Origin: CAVQCX01 sp963711095
GTDB lineage: Bacteria; Pseudomonadota; Gammaproteobacteria; Chromatiales; Chromatiaceae
Direction of reading: 5' to 3'
Length of the DNA: 64,000 nucleotides
NCBI GenBank assembly: GCA_963711095.1
Contig: CAVQCX010000038.1
Span: 62,001-126,000 of the forward strand
A program made the translations under genes and the position numbers. Below, piece by piece: positions 9,907 through 18,335 of the stretch; position 1 is the first letter of the stretch; each line of letters starts with the position of its first letter. The notes beneath the pieces were generated by a model. The model had not been told where the DNA came from, ran no database searches, and was given only the letters and a program-made list of their open reading frames with translations.

Positions 9907-10455
9907 TCAAGCGTCGCCGAGCAGGCGGCGGTAGCGCGCCCAGTCGAAGCAGGGGCCCGGGTCGGACTTGCGCCCCCGCGCGATCTCGCTGTGTCCGGCG
10001 ATCCGCTCGGGCGTGATCGCGGGGTAGAGCGCCATGATCTCGCGCGTGGTGCGTGCCAGCACGCGGTACTGGGCGTCGCTGAACGGCCGGTCTTCGGTGC
10101 CTTCCAGCTCTATGCCGATGGAGAAATCGTTGCAGTCCGGGCGGCCGCGAAAGCTCGACGCGCCGGCGTGCCAGGCACGTCGCTCCAGGGGCACATACTG
10201 CACCAGCTCGCCGTCGCGGCGGATCAGCAGGTGCGCCGAGACGCGCAGCCCGGCGAGCGAGTCGAAGCACGGATGGGCCCGCGGGTCGAGCCGGTTCTGG
10301 AACAAGGCGTCGATCCAGGGTCCCCCGAGCTCGCCGGGCGGCAGGCTGATGCAGTGGATGACCAGCAGCTCTACTGCGCAGTCCGGCGGTCGCGCGTCCT
10401 GGTTCGGGGACGGACACTGGCGTGCGTCGGGCAGCAGCGCGGGAGCGGTGCTCAA
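9907..10455 (-). CDS. ampD: 1,6-anhydro-N-acetylmuramyl-L-alanine amidase AmpD
   Basis: This cytoplasmic zinc amidase recycles cell-wall muropeptides by cleaving the lactyl-L-Ala bond. The 182-residue protein shows VIHCISLPPGELGG (zinc His at residue 34), AWHAGASSFRGR, CNDFSIGIELEGTEDRPF, and the second zinc cluster GHSEIARGRKSDPGPCFDW. The start is a TTG at 10455 that overlaps the stop of a short upstream ORF (TTGA), suggesting translational coupling. AmpD activity usually limits beta-lactamase induction; no ampR or ampC is seen here. Confidence 0.95.
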   Translation of the reverse strand: MSTAPALLPDARQCPSPNQDARPPDCAVELLVIHCISLPPGELGGPWIDALFQNRLDPRAHPCFDSLAGLRVSAHLLIRRDGELVQYVPLERRAWHAGASSFRGRPDCNDFSIGIELEGTEDRPFSDAQYRVLARTTREIMALYPAITPERIAGHSEIARGRKSDPGPCFDWARYRRLLGDA

Positions 10456-10568
10456 GGGGGCTCCTGCGCAGGCGCCGCCAGGGCGCGGTCAATGCCCTGG
10501 GCGAGGCCCTGGGGCGAGGCCTGGGCGTGCAGCTCGCAGTGGAATTCGAACTGGTCGAGCGACAGCAT
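10452..10568 (-). CDS. Possible small ORF between CBS gene and ampD (38 aa)
   Basis: An ATG at 10568 opens 38 codons beginning MLSLDQFEFHCELHAQ. Its TGA overlaps the TTG start of ampD, and its start is 11 nt after the CBS gene stop. I do not recognise it. Its tight placement in the gene run and the coupled stop/start favour translation, but it may be only a leader ORF for ampD. Confidence 0.3.
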   Translation of the reverse strand: MLSLDQFEFHCELHAQASPQGLAQGIDRALAAPAQEPP

Positions 10569-10579
10569 GAGCCGCCCGC

Positions 10580-11002
10580 TCACTCGGGCTCAGCGTCACC
10601 CTTGATCCTGACCAGTCCCTTGATCACCAGGTCGGTCATGCTCACGATACCGACGATCTGGCCGTTCTCCACCACCGGGGCGCGTGACAGCCCCATGCGC
10701 CCGAACAGGCGCGCGGCGTAGCGGATGTCCATCTCCGGGTGCACGGTGAGCACCGGCTTGGACATGATCTCGTAGATGTTCACCCGGTCCGGTGCCCGGT
10801 CCCGGGCCAGCACTTCGCGCGCGATGTCCGAGATCAGCACCATGCCGTATTCGTCGCGATCGTGGCGCTTGTCCACGATCAGGCACTTGGTCTCCACGTG
10901 CGCCATGGTGCGCAGCGCCTCCGCCACCGAGGCCATGCCGTCCACCATGTCGAACGCCGGCTTCATGACGTCGCGTATCCGTACCATGGTCTTGTCGCTC
11001 AT
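10580..11002 (-). CDS. CBS-domain protein, partner of PII/DUF1538 cluster
   Basis: The 140-residue protein is made of two CBS motifs (about residues 8-65 and 77-137), including IRDVMKPAFDMVDG, IMSKPVLTVHPEMD and RAPVVENGQIVGIVSMTDL. CBS pairs bind adenine nucleotides and usually gate transporters or enzymes. The gene overlaps the PII gene by 4 nt (ATGA) and follows two DUF1538 membrane proteins. The likely role is adenylate sensing for that membrane complex (inference from context). Its own target is not visible in the sequence. Confidence 0.85.
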   Translation of the reverse strand: MSDKTMVRIRDVMKPAFDMVDGMASVAEALRTMAHVETKCLIVDKRHDRDEYGMVLISDIAREVLARDRAPDRVNIYEIMSKPVLTVHPEMDIRYAARLFGRMGLSRAPVVENGQIVGIVSMTDLVIKGLVRIKGDAEPE

Positions 11003-11349
11003 ATCTCTTCCTCCACTACGCTGGAGAGCGCCTGGATCTGGTGGCCGACCCCGACCGCGTCCTCGACGTCGATCTGGAAGGCGATCCCGGTGCCGGGCTT
11101 GTCGTCGAACTGGCAGACCGTGGAGATGGTCTCCAGCACCGCACGGCTGAGATGCTCCTCCACCAGCAGCATCACCGCGTCGCGCTGGGTCTCCAGGTTC
11201 AGCCCGAAAAAGGTCTTGGATTTCTCGAGGCCCTCTCCCCGGGCCTGGTTGATCACGGTCGAGCCCTTGGCCCCCGCCTGGCGCGCCGCCTCAAGGACCT
11301 GGTCGGTTTGGCTGTCCTCGACCAGAGCGACGATCAGCTTGAAGTGCAT
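10999..11349 (-). CDS. PII-like signalling protein linked to DUF1538 transporter
   Basis: The 116-residue protein starts MHFKLIVALVEDSQTD and ends with the PII-type PGTGIAFQIDVEDAVGV, matching the ferredoxin-like fold of GlnB/GlnK. The region between is atypical: around residues 38-50 it reads GEGLEKSKTFFGL, with no tyrosine where GlnB is uridylylated. ATG 11349 lies just after the stop of the second DUF1538 gene. PII proteins with dedicated membrane partners bind them directly under nucleotide or metabolite control, which is the inferred role here. Confidence 0.82.
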   Translation of the reverse strand: MHFKLIVALVEDSQTDQVLEAARQAGAKGSTVINQARGEGLEKSKTFFGLNLETQRDAVMLLVEEHLSRAVLETISTVCQFDDKPGTGIAFQIDVEDAVGVGHQIQALSSVVEEEI

Positions 11350-11351
11350 GG

Positions 11352-12140
11352 TCAGCTTCCTCGTTCCGCAGAACGCCTGTTCTGGCGTCGTATATACCAC
11401 TCGCCGAGCTGGGCATAGCCCATTACCGTCATGATCGGAAAGAGACTCGCGAAGGCGATCAGCCCGAAGCCGTCGCGCACCGGGTCGCGACCGGGCACAT
11501 GGCTTGCCAGCCCCAGCCCCAGGGCGGTCACCAGCGGCACGGTCACCGTCGAAGTGGTGACACCTCCGGAATCGTAGGCGAGGGCGATGATCATCCGCGG
11601 TGCGAGGGCCGTCTGGACCATGACCACCAGATAGCCCGCGACGATGTACCACTGCAGCGGGGTGCCGGTAATGATACGGTAGCTCCCCAGGGCGACGCCG
11701 ATGGCTACGCCGATGGCCACGGCCACCCGCAGGCCCCAGATCCCTATGGCGCCGCCGGAGACCTGATTGGCCTTGATCGCCACCGCGATCAGCGAGGGCT
11801 CGGCGATGGTGGTGGAGAAGCCGATGGCCGCGGCGAAGGCATAAACCCAGAGATAGCTTAGCCAGCCCGCCGGGTGGGCCTCGCTAGTGAAGCCCAGGAA
11901 CCGCGGGTCGGTGAGCTGCGCTGCCATCAGCTTGCCGAGCGGGAAAAGCGCTTGCTCGAGACCCTGCAGGAACAACGCCAGCCCGAGCAGCACGTAGACC
12001 AGGCCGATTGCCACCTGACGGGGCTTGGGCACCGGCCGGCGCAGCACCAGGCGCTGGAATCCGAACAGGATGGCGGCGATCGGAAGGACGTCGCGCAGCG
12101 TGGCACCCAGCACCGCCAGGGCATGCAGCGGCCCGATCAC
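11352..12140 (-). CDS. DUF1538 membrane protein, subunit B
   Basis: The 262-residue polytopic membrane protein contains the motif AYDSGGVTTSTVTVPLVTAL, shared almost exactly with its neighbour, plus FGLIAFASLFPIMTVMGY near the C-terminus and a glutamate in a helix (TTIAEPSLIAVA). The DUF1538 family comes as pairs. From memory, a pair from Halomonas was reported as the two-component Na+(Li+,K+)/H+ antiporter UmpAB. Its ATG overlaps the stop of the upstream DUF1538 gene by 4 nt, so the two are probably made as one complex. Confidence 0.85.
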   Translation of the reverse strand: MIGPLHALAVLGATLRDVLPIAAILFGFQRLVLRRPVPKPRQVAIGLVYVLLGLALFLQGLEQALFPLGKLMAAQLTDPRFLGFTSEAHPAGWLSYLWVYAFAAAIGFSTTIAEPSLIAVAIKANQVSGGAIGIWGLRVAVAIGVAIGVALGSYRIITGTPLQWYIVAGYLVVMVQTALAPRMIIALAYDSGGVTTSTVTVPLVTALGLGLASHVPGRDPVRDGFGLIAFASLFPIMTVMGYAQLGEWYIRRQNRRSAERGS

Positions 12141-12865
12141 CCGATCAACATTCCGTAACCCATGACGAAGATCATGGGGGTGAGGGAGGCGAAGGCGATC
12201 AGGCCGAAGCCGTCCACCAGGGGATTGCGACCGGCGATGCTCGTCGACAAGCCGATGCCCAGCGCGGTGACCAGCGGCACGGTGATGGTAGAGGTGGTGA
12301 CGCCACCGGAATCGTAGGCGATGCCGATGATCTGGGCAGGTGCGAAGGCGGTCATGACCACCACGCCGAGGTAGCCGCCGATGATCAGATAGTGGATCGG
12401 CCAGCCCTTGATGATGCGGATGACACCGACCAGGATGGCGAAGCCGACGGACAGGGCGACCGTCAGGCGCAGGCCCAGCGCGTAGCTCTGGAGTGCCAAG
12501 GGCTCATTGGCAATCAGGCCTCCGCGGGCCGCCACCAGGGCCGCTTCGTCGGCCACGGCGATCAGCGCGGGCTCGGCGACCGTGGTGCCGAACCCCAGGG
12601 CGAAGGCGAAGGCGAGCAGCCAGGATAGACTGCCCTTGCTCGCGAAGTCGTGCGCCATCGCCTCGCCGAGTGGAAACAGGCCGATTTTCAGACCGTGCAC
12701 GAACAGGGCAAGCCCGATGAGCACCAGCGCGGTTCCGGCCAGCAGGCCGGCCAGATCCGGGATCGGCTGGCGCAGCACCACGAGCTGGAAGAAGGCAATC
12801 ACCGCGACGACGGGCAGCAGGTCGCGCAGGCTTTCCAGCAAAGAGCGTCTCAGGTGAGCCAGCAA
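12137..12865 (-). CDS. DUF1538 membrane protein, subunit A
   Basis: The 242-residue polytopic membrane protein carries AYDSGGVTTSTITVPLVTAL, GFGTTVAEPALIAVADEA and FGLIAFASLTPMIFVMGY. These are the same three motifs in the same order as in the next gene, so the pair arose by duplication. It is the first gene of a minus-strand set that continues with DUF1538 subunit B, PII and CBS. The shared Ser/Thr-rich motif and the acidic residue inside a helix fit an ion transporter, but no substrate can be read from sequence. Confidence 0.85.
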   Translation of the reverse strand: MLAHLRRSLLESLRDLLPVVAVIAFFQLVVLRQPIPDLAGLLAGTALVLIGLALFVHGLKIGLFPLGEAMAHDFASKGSLSWLLAFAFALGFGTTVAEPALIAVADEAALVAARGGLIANEPLALQSYALGLRLTVALSVGFAILVGVIRIIKGWPIHYLIIGGYLGVVVMTAFAPAQIIGIAYDSGGVTTSTITVPLVTALGIGLSTSIAGRNPLVDGFGLIAFASLTPMIFVMGYGMLIG

Positions 12866-13166
12866 AGGGGAGATCCCGGGTAGCGACAGGACCGCTGGTC
12901 ACCATACACCAGGCCCTCCGCCTTGTTAAGGGCGGCTGCCGGAGATTCAAGTGAAATTGCGAAAAGGCGTGGAAGTCGCTGCATTGCCAGCTAATATTTG
13001 CTGCTAACGCCTGCGCGGTCGAGCCCGGCGCCTGGCCTGCAGGGGGCTTAGGGGCATCTCTGCGGGTTGTGACCGGTATCTCGGCAAGTCGGAGGGCGCA
13101 AGCCTAGGCTGTAAAGTAAGCGAAAGACCGCATGGCGGCGAGCCGGGGCGGATCTGCGAGGGGATC
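12866..13166. other. Intergenic region between divergent DUF1538 and DUF1631 genes
   Basis: These 301 bp separate two divergent transcription units and should hold both promoters. A short imperfect hairpin (CCGCC/GGCGG, about 12917-12934) lies upstream of the DUF1538 gene. I see no ORF, tRNA or strong sigma-70 match. Confidence 0.5.
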
Positions 13167-15410
13167 ATGGCGGGAAGCGGCAACATCATCGACATCATGC
13201 AGGTGGCTGTGGCCACCCGCAGGGTACAGCTTTCCGATGCCTCGCGCAGGCTGCTCCAGGACTGCCGTGAGATGTCGGTCCGTACGCTCCCGTCACTGCT
13301 CAGCGGCCTCTTCGAGCGCCTCGACGACGCCCTCTTCGACATGGCGGACAAGTCCGACCGGGATGCCTTGCAGACGGTCTACTTCGATGTGATGCGCACG
13401 GTTCGCAAGGCGCGTGCGCGCATCGGGGGTCGCTTCCTGGGCAGCGTTACCGACCGGTTCGATAGGCTCTGGGGCGGCCGTCCCGGCGAGCCTTCGGAAC
13501 GCCCAGCGGTTGCCGAGGCGGATATGGCGTTGGTGGGAGATGACGACCTCGAAGAGACCCTGGCCGTCACCAACATGATCTCCAAGGGGGAAAACCTGTA
13601 TCGACGCGAGCTTTACGTGCTCAACGAGAGGCTCTCGAGTCTGGGCGGCGGTGTCCCCATCGACAACCGGATCAATCCGCTGGGGCCGGGCGCGATCTGC
13701 CAGGCGTTCCGCGATGCGGTCGCGGATCTGGCGGTGGATGTCCCGGTCAAGCTGGTGATGTACAAGTTGTTCGACAAGCAGGTGATGCACTACGTCGGAG
13801 GCATGTACGACGAGCTCAACGCCCTGATGGCCCGCGAGGGGATACTGCCGAATCTGATCCCGAAGGCCCACCGCAACCCGGTGTCGCCCGCGCTGCGCGG
13901 CGAGCAGCCGGGCGCGGCCACGGCGCGCGAGGGGGATCGGCGCCCGGCGACACACGGCGCGGCGCCGGCCGACGATGTGCTCGGGGCGCTCAGAGCGCTG
14001 CTCGATGTGCAGCGCCGCTCGCCGGGATCCGGTGAGACGGGCGGCGATGCCCTCCCGCAGGTGGCACCCGCCGACCTGGTGGCCGCCCTGTCGTCCCTGC
14101 AGCACACCGGGGCGATCAACCCGGTGGGTGCGGGCGTCGCGGCTGCGGTGCTCGCGCCCCAGCAGGTGCGCTATGCCTTGGCGCAGCAGTTCGGCATCGG
14201 CGGTGGCGCGGCGGCCAAGACGATCGGACCCCTCGAGGACGATATCATCGAGGTGGTCATGCTGTTGTTCGAGGCCATCGCCAAGGACCGCGCCATCCCT
14301 GATGCCATGAAGGTGCTGATCGGCCGGCTGCAGATTCCGGTCCTCAAGGCCGCGCTGCTCGATCGCTCCTTCTTCAGCAACACCGCACATCCTGCGAGGC
14401 GGCTTCTGAACCGCCTGGCCACTGCCGCCCTGGGATGGAGCGGCGAGGCCGATGCAGCCAAGGATCTGGTCTATGGGCGGCTCTGCGCGGTGGTCGAGCG
14501 GGTGTTGTCCGAGTTCAACCGGGACCTCGATGTATTCAGTCGGCTGGACGAGGACATGGCGGGCTTCGTCGAGGAACAGCAGCGCGGTGCCAGGGTTGCC
14601 GAAGAGCGGGCGGCCCAGATCACGCGCGGCAGGGAACAGCTGGCGCTCGCCAAGAGGCGCGTCGCCGACGAGGTCGCGGGGCGTCTCGCGGACTGCGCCA
14701 CGCCGGTGCCGGAAGTTGTGCGGGCGCTGGTCGAGGACGGCTGGAAGGACGTGATGCTGCTTGCCTTGCTGCGCCAGGGACCGGAGAGCCATGAGTGGGC
14801 TGGGGTGCTGCGGGTCGCCGACGACCTGCTGTGGAGCGTTGCCCCCAAAGCCAGCTTCGAGGAACGCCAGGAGCTGCTTCAGCGCATTCCGGATCTGCTG
14901 CGCAAGCTGCGTGAAGGGCTGGCGAGCATCTCCTTCGATCAGCACCGGATGAACACGCTGCTCAAGGAGCTGCAGAGCGTGCATATCGCGTCCCTGCGCT
15001 CGCCGGGCGACGCGCCTGTGGGGCCCGCCCGGTCGGGGGCCCGCCCGAGTCCGGGCGGCGGGCGGGCGACGAGCGCGGCGCCGCCGGGCGCCGGCCAGCC
15101 GCAGGATGCCTGCTTCCAGCAGGCCGCCCGGCTCGAGGTGGGCTCTTGGCTGGATCTGCTGAGCGAGGACGGAAAACCGCGGCGGGTGAAGCTGTCCTGG
15201 CGGAGCAACATCAGTGACCTGTGCGTGCTCGTCAACAGCCGCGGCACCAAGGTGATGGAGCTGGAGCTGCAGGAGCTCGCCGGCATGTTGCGGGCGGGCC
15301 GGGCGCTGCCCATAGAGCACACCGACCTGGCCCTGGTCGACCGGGCGATTGCCGCTCTCCTCGCTTCCCTGCGCGGGACCGATTCGAAGGGCTCGACCCT
15401 GCCTGCCTGA
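13167..15410 (+). CDS. DUF1631 family protein with PilZ-like C-terminus
   Basis: The 747-residue soluble protein begins with the DUF1631 N-terminal pattern (VATRRVQLSDASRRLLQDCR; LFERLDDALFDMADKSDRD). It has a disordered Ala/Gly/Arg segment around residues 615-645. The last about 110 residues (LEVGSWLDLLSEDGKPRRVK; RRVKLSWRSNISDLCVLVNS) resemble the beta-barrel found in PilZ-related domains. I see no clear c-di-GMP RxxxR...DxSxxG signature. Function of the family is not settled, so signalling is inference only. The ATG at 13167 has GAGGGGATC upstream. An FKBP gene follows on the same strand. Confidence 0.8.
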   Translation: MAGSGNIIDIMQVAVATRRVQLSDASRRLLQDCREMSVRTLPSLLSGLFERLDDALFDMADKSDRDALQTVYFDVMRTVRKARARIGGRFLGSVTDRFDRLWGGRPGEPSERPAVAEADMALVGDDDLEETLAVTNMISKGENLYRRELYVLNERLSSLGGGVPIDNRINPLGPGAICQAFRDAVADLAVDVPVKLVMYKLFDKQVMHYVGGMYDELNALMAREGILPNLIPKAHRNPVSPALRGEQPGAATAREGDRRPATHGAAPADDVLGALRALLDVQRRSPGSGETGGDALPQVAPADLVAALSSLQHTGAINPVGAGVAAAVLAPQQVRYALAQQFGIGGGAAAKTIGPLEDDIIEVVMLLFEAIAKDRAIPDAMKVLIGRLQIPVLKAALLDRSFFSNTAHPARRLLNRLATAALGWSGEADAAKDLVYGRLCAVVERVLSEFNRDLDVFSRLDEDMAGFVEEQQRGARVAEERAAQITRGREQLALAKRRVADEVAGRLADCATPVPEVVRALVEDGWKDVMLLALLRQGPESHEWAGVLRVADDLLWSVAPKASFEERQELLQRIPDLLRKLREGLASISFDQHRMNTLLKELQSVHIASLRSPGDAPVGPARSGARPSPGGGRATSAAPPGAGQPQDACFQQAARLEVGSWLDLLSEDGKPRRVKLSWRSNISDLCVLVNSRGTKVMELELQELAGMLRAGRALPIEHTDLALVDRAIAALLASLRGTDSKGSTLPA

Positions 15411-15575
15411 GATAGGGCCGCGCCGACCCGGATGCGGTCAAGGGAGGCCGTGGTGCCTGCGGGGCTTTCCGCCGAAACGCAGTCCTGGGGCCGGCCGGCT
15501 GCTAGAATCCCTGCGCATGCGAGCGGATCCGATCGTCCGAGTCCCGGGCTCGCATATACCGAGAGGGGGGACGCG

Positions 15576-15920
15576 ATGACGGAGCGCATGCTGGACGGGG
15601 GCCTGAGAGTCGAGGATCTCACCGAAGGGGCTGGCGCACTGGCTGAGGCGGGGCGCACGGTTGAGGTGCACTACGTCGGTCGGTTGAGCGACGGGCGCCA
15701 GTTCGACTCTTCGCGGGACCGCGGCGAGACCTTCCGTTTCCGGCTGGGCGCCGGACGGGTCATCCGCGGCTGGGACCAGGGGGTCCAGGACATGCGCGTG
15801 GGCGGCATCCGCAGGCTCACCATCCCTCCTCATCTCGGCTACGGCGCGGCCGGCGCCGGTGGCGTAATTCCGCCGCAGGCGACGCTGGTGTTCGAAGTGG
15901 AGCTGATCGGTGTCGATTGA
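15576..15920 (+). CDS. FKBP-type peptidyl-prolyl cis-trans isomerase
   Basis: The 114-residue single-domain protein contains VEVHYVGRLSDGRQFDSS, GAGRVIRGWDQGVQDMRVGG, IPPHLGYGAAGAGGVIPP and a terminal TLVFEVELIGV. These are the core of the FKBP fold with the proline-isomerase pocket residues. No signal peptide is present, so it should be cytoplasmic. The start is ATG 15576 with a GAGAGGGGGG ribosome-binding site. Confidence 0.93.
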   Translation: MTERMLDGGLRVEDLTEGAGALAEAGRTVEVHYVGRLSDGRQFDSSRDRGETFRFRLGAGRVIRGWDQGVQDMRVGGIRRLTIPPHLGYGAAGAGGVIPPQATLVFEVELIGVD

Positions 15921-16011
15921 TCGGCGGCGATCGCCGGGTCGCGTCCCGAGAGATCGAGCGCCAGGTCGCAGACCCGGACAGTTTCGACGCCACAGCCGGG
16001 CGCCTTGAGCC

Positions 16012-16851
16012 ATGCGGGCTAAGCCGCCGGCAGCGGAGCTTGTCCGCGAGCAGGTGCGGATCGCCCTTGCTGAGGACATCGGCGACGGGGATCGCACCGC
16101 CGCGCTGATCCCGGCGGATGCCGAGTCGCGGGCGAGGGTGCTGTGCCGTGAGGAGGCGGTGCTCTGCGGCACGGCCTGGCTCAGCGAGGTGTTCCGCCAG
16201 CTCGACCGGGGGATTGCGGTGAGCTGGATGCATTCCGACGGGGCTCGCGTCCATCCCGGGCAGCTGGTCTGCGAGCTGCAGGGCGCCACCCGGGCCCTGC
16301 TGACCGGAGAGCGCACTGCGCTGAACTACCTGCAAACGCTCTCGGGCACGGCGACGCTCGCCCGGCGCTACGCCGAGGCGGTAGCCGGGACCGGCGTGCG
16401 GGTGCTCGATACGCGCAAGACGCTACCTGGTTTGCGGGCCCAGCAGAAATACGCCGTGGTCTGTGGTGGCTGCACCAATCATCGCATGGGGCTCTACGAT
16501 GCAGTCCTGATCAAGGAGAACCACATCGCCGCGGCCGGCTCCATCGCTGCGGCCCTGGAGGCGGCGCGCCGTCTGGCGCCCGACCTGGAGGTCGAGATAG
16601 AGGTCGAGAGCCTGGACCAGCTCGAGCAGGCCCTGGAGGCCCGGGTCCGGCGCGTGCTGCTGGACAATTTCGACCTGGACGGCCTGCGGCGCGCGGTGGC
16701 GATCAACCGGCGCCGGGCCCGGCTGGAGGCCTCCGGTGGGGTCAGCCTCGCCACGGTGCGCGCCATCGCGGAGACCGGCGTGGATGATGTCTCGGTGGGG
16801 GATCTGACCAAGGACGTCCGGGCGGTGGATCTCTCCATGCGCCTGGACTAG
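16012..16851 (+). CDS. nadC: Nicotinate-nucleotide pyrophosphorylase (carboxylating)
   Basis: NadC converts quinolinate and PRPP to nicotinate mononucleotide in NAD synthesis. The 279-residue protein has LNYLQTLSGTATLARRY, the active-site segment VLDTRKTLPGLRAQQKYAV (from about residue 130), GGCTNHRMGLYDAVLIKENH, and the C-terminal GVDDVSVGDLTK. Length and motif order are complete. nadA and nadB are not in the window. Confidence 0.96.
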   Translation: MRAKPPAAELVREQVRIALAEDIGDGDRTAALIPADAESRARVLCREEAVLCGTAWLSEVFRQLDRGIAVSWMHSDGARVHPGQLVCELQGATRALLTGERTALNYLQTLSGTATLARRYAEAVAGTGVRVLDTRKTLPGLRAQQKYAVVCGGCTNHRMGLYDAVLIKENHIAAAGSIAAALEAARRLAPDLEVEIEVESLDQLEQALEARVRRVLLDNFDLDGLRRAVAINRRRARLEASGGVSLATVRAIAETGVDDVSVGDLTKDVRAVDLSMRLD

Positions 16852-16999
16852 CCTTGCTCACCAGGCCCATGCGGCGGGGCGCTGTTGTCCGCGCCTTCGG
16901 TATTGAGCCCGGCCCCGCGCCCGAGCTGTCGTCCGGCACGGGGGCGCCTGGTATTCCCCGGCGTCTCGCGAGCGGCCCGGGTGAGCAATCCGGGCCGGC

Positions 17000-18190
17000 T
17001 CACTCGGGCGGAAAGATGAGCCGCAGACCGGCGAACAGGAAGTCCTGGTGGGGCAGGGCCCGGTGACGGAAGCTCGCGCGGCGCAGCTCCCGCTGGGTGT
17101 GCAGGCAGCCTCCGCGCAGGCTGAAGTGCCGGCCGTCGAAATCTGCGGTCGCGGGCGCGGGCTTGGGCGGCGGCGCATAGTTGGAGTAGGGCGCGAAGCA
17201 GTTGGCGCACCATTCCCAGGCCCGGCCGAATTCGCGTACGGCCTGGATCCGCACCGCCGTCTCCCATTGGTATTCATGCTGAAGCGCTGCGCCCTCGAGC
17301 GCCCCGCCGAGGCCGGCGGCCCAGCAGGCATAGGCCTGTGCCTCATGGCGGCTGATGCCGGTCACCGGGTCGGCGGGTAGCAGGTCCGCCGGGCCGCTGA
17401 TGCCCATGCCGTACCAGTGTCCCGCGGCGTCGCGGCGCCAATGGCGGGGGGCGTCGCGGTCGCACGCACTGCGCCAGCGCCAGCCCTGCTCGCTCCACAG
17501 CGACGGCTGCGCGTAACCGCCCTGCTCGATGAAGGCGAGCCACTCGGTGTTGGAGGCCGGACGGGTGGCGATGCGAAATGCGCTCAGGCTGATCACCTGG
17601 GGCGGCAGCTCGTTGTCATAGGCATAGGGCTCGTGGCGGGCCCCGATCCGGTAGTGGCCTTGCTCGACCAGCGCGCACTCGGGGCTGGGCTGCGCGGCGG
17701 TGAGCCCGGTCCCGGCGCGGTATTCCGGGGCGTGCCGCTGGTGCAGGATGCGCTCTTGCAGCACCGCGAGCATGCACTCGTAGGAGCGCCCGTGCTCCTG
17801 GAGCACAAAGCGTTGAAGCCGCTCGTTGTCGAGCAGTGGATGAGGTGGCAGGCTGCCTGGATTGGCCAGCGTCATCAGGTGTTGGTCGCGGATCTCGGCG
17901 GCCCAGTTGAGCAGGTGATCGCGTGGCGGCAGGGCGGCACACTGCTCGGCCAGGGTCATGGAGCCTGGCGTGAACAGATGGGCGACCCTGCGGGTCAGGC
18001 GGTCGTCGCCCAGGATCACCTCGCGCAGCCAGTAGGTCTCCAGGTAGACGCTGCGGGCGAAATACCAAGCCAGGGAGCCCAGCTCCGGATGATACTGCCG
18101 GGCCGCGTCGGCTGCGGGTGCCGCCTCGATGAGCTGGGCCGTCAGCTCGTGCAGCGACGCGAGTCGACCAAGGATCTCAGGTGAAGTCAT
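17000..18190 (-). CDS. EgtB-like DinB/FGE-domain protein lacking canonical iron ligands
   Basis: The 396-residue protein joins an N-terminal DinB-like helical bundle (to about residue 150) to a C-terminal formylglycine-generating-enzyme-type (SUMF1) domain. The latter is marked by GISRHEAQAYACWAA, FGRAWEWCANCF, FSLRGGCLHTQ and ASFRHRALPHQDFLFAGLRL. EgtB/OvoA/SenA sulfoxide or selenium enzymes bind iron through an N-terminal His and an HX3HXE motif. Here the corresponding segments read AWYFARSVYLETYWL and EHGRSYECML, so the expected histidines are mostly Tyr, Phe or Arg. A sulfoxide synthase role is therefore doubtful. No egtD or senBC partner is adjacent. ATG 18190 was chosen because conserved sequence begins there. 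Confidence 0.75.
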   Translation of the reverse strand: MTSPEILGRLASLHELTAQLIEAAPAADAARQYHPELGSLAWYFARSVYLETYWLREVILGDDRLTRRVAHLFTPGSMTLAEQCAALPPRDHLLNWAAEIRDQHLMTLANPGSLPPHPLLDNERLQRFVLQEHGRSYECMLAVLQERILHQRHAPEYRAGTGLTAAQPSPECALVEQGHYRIGARHEPYAYDNELPPQVISLSAFRIATRPASNTEWLAFIEQGGYAQPSLWSEQGWRWRSACDRDAPRHWRRDAAGHWYGMGISGPADLLPADPVTGISRHEAQAYACWAAGLGGALEGAALQHEYQWETAVRIQAVREFGRAWEWCANCFAPYSNYAPPPKPAPATADFDGRHFSLRGGCLHTQRELRRASFRHRALPHQDFLFAGLRLIFPPE

Positions 18191-18335
18191 GGACAGTTCT
18201 GATTTTCGCCGAGATGATACCCCAGGCCGGGCGCCTGCTGTCCGTATACCGCGTAGTTGCCGGGGTGCTGGCTGCGGATATCTAATAGGCCCAGGCACAA
18301 CCATCAGCTGCCCCGCAAGGGGGGAGGATCCTGCA

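Noticed and set aside
16858..17346. Alternative minus-strand frame extending past the EgtB-like stop
   Set aside because: Different frame from the conserved FGE domain; no family similarity.
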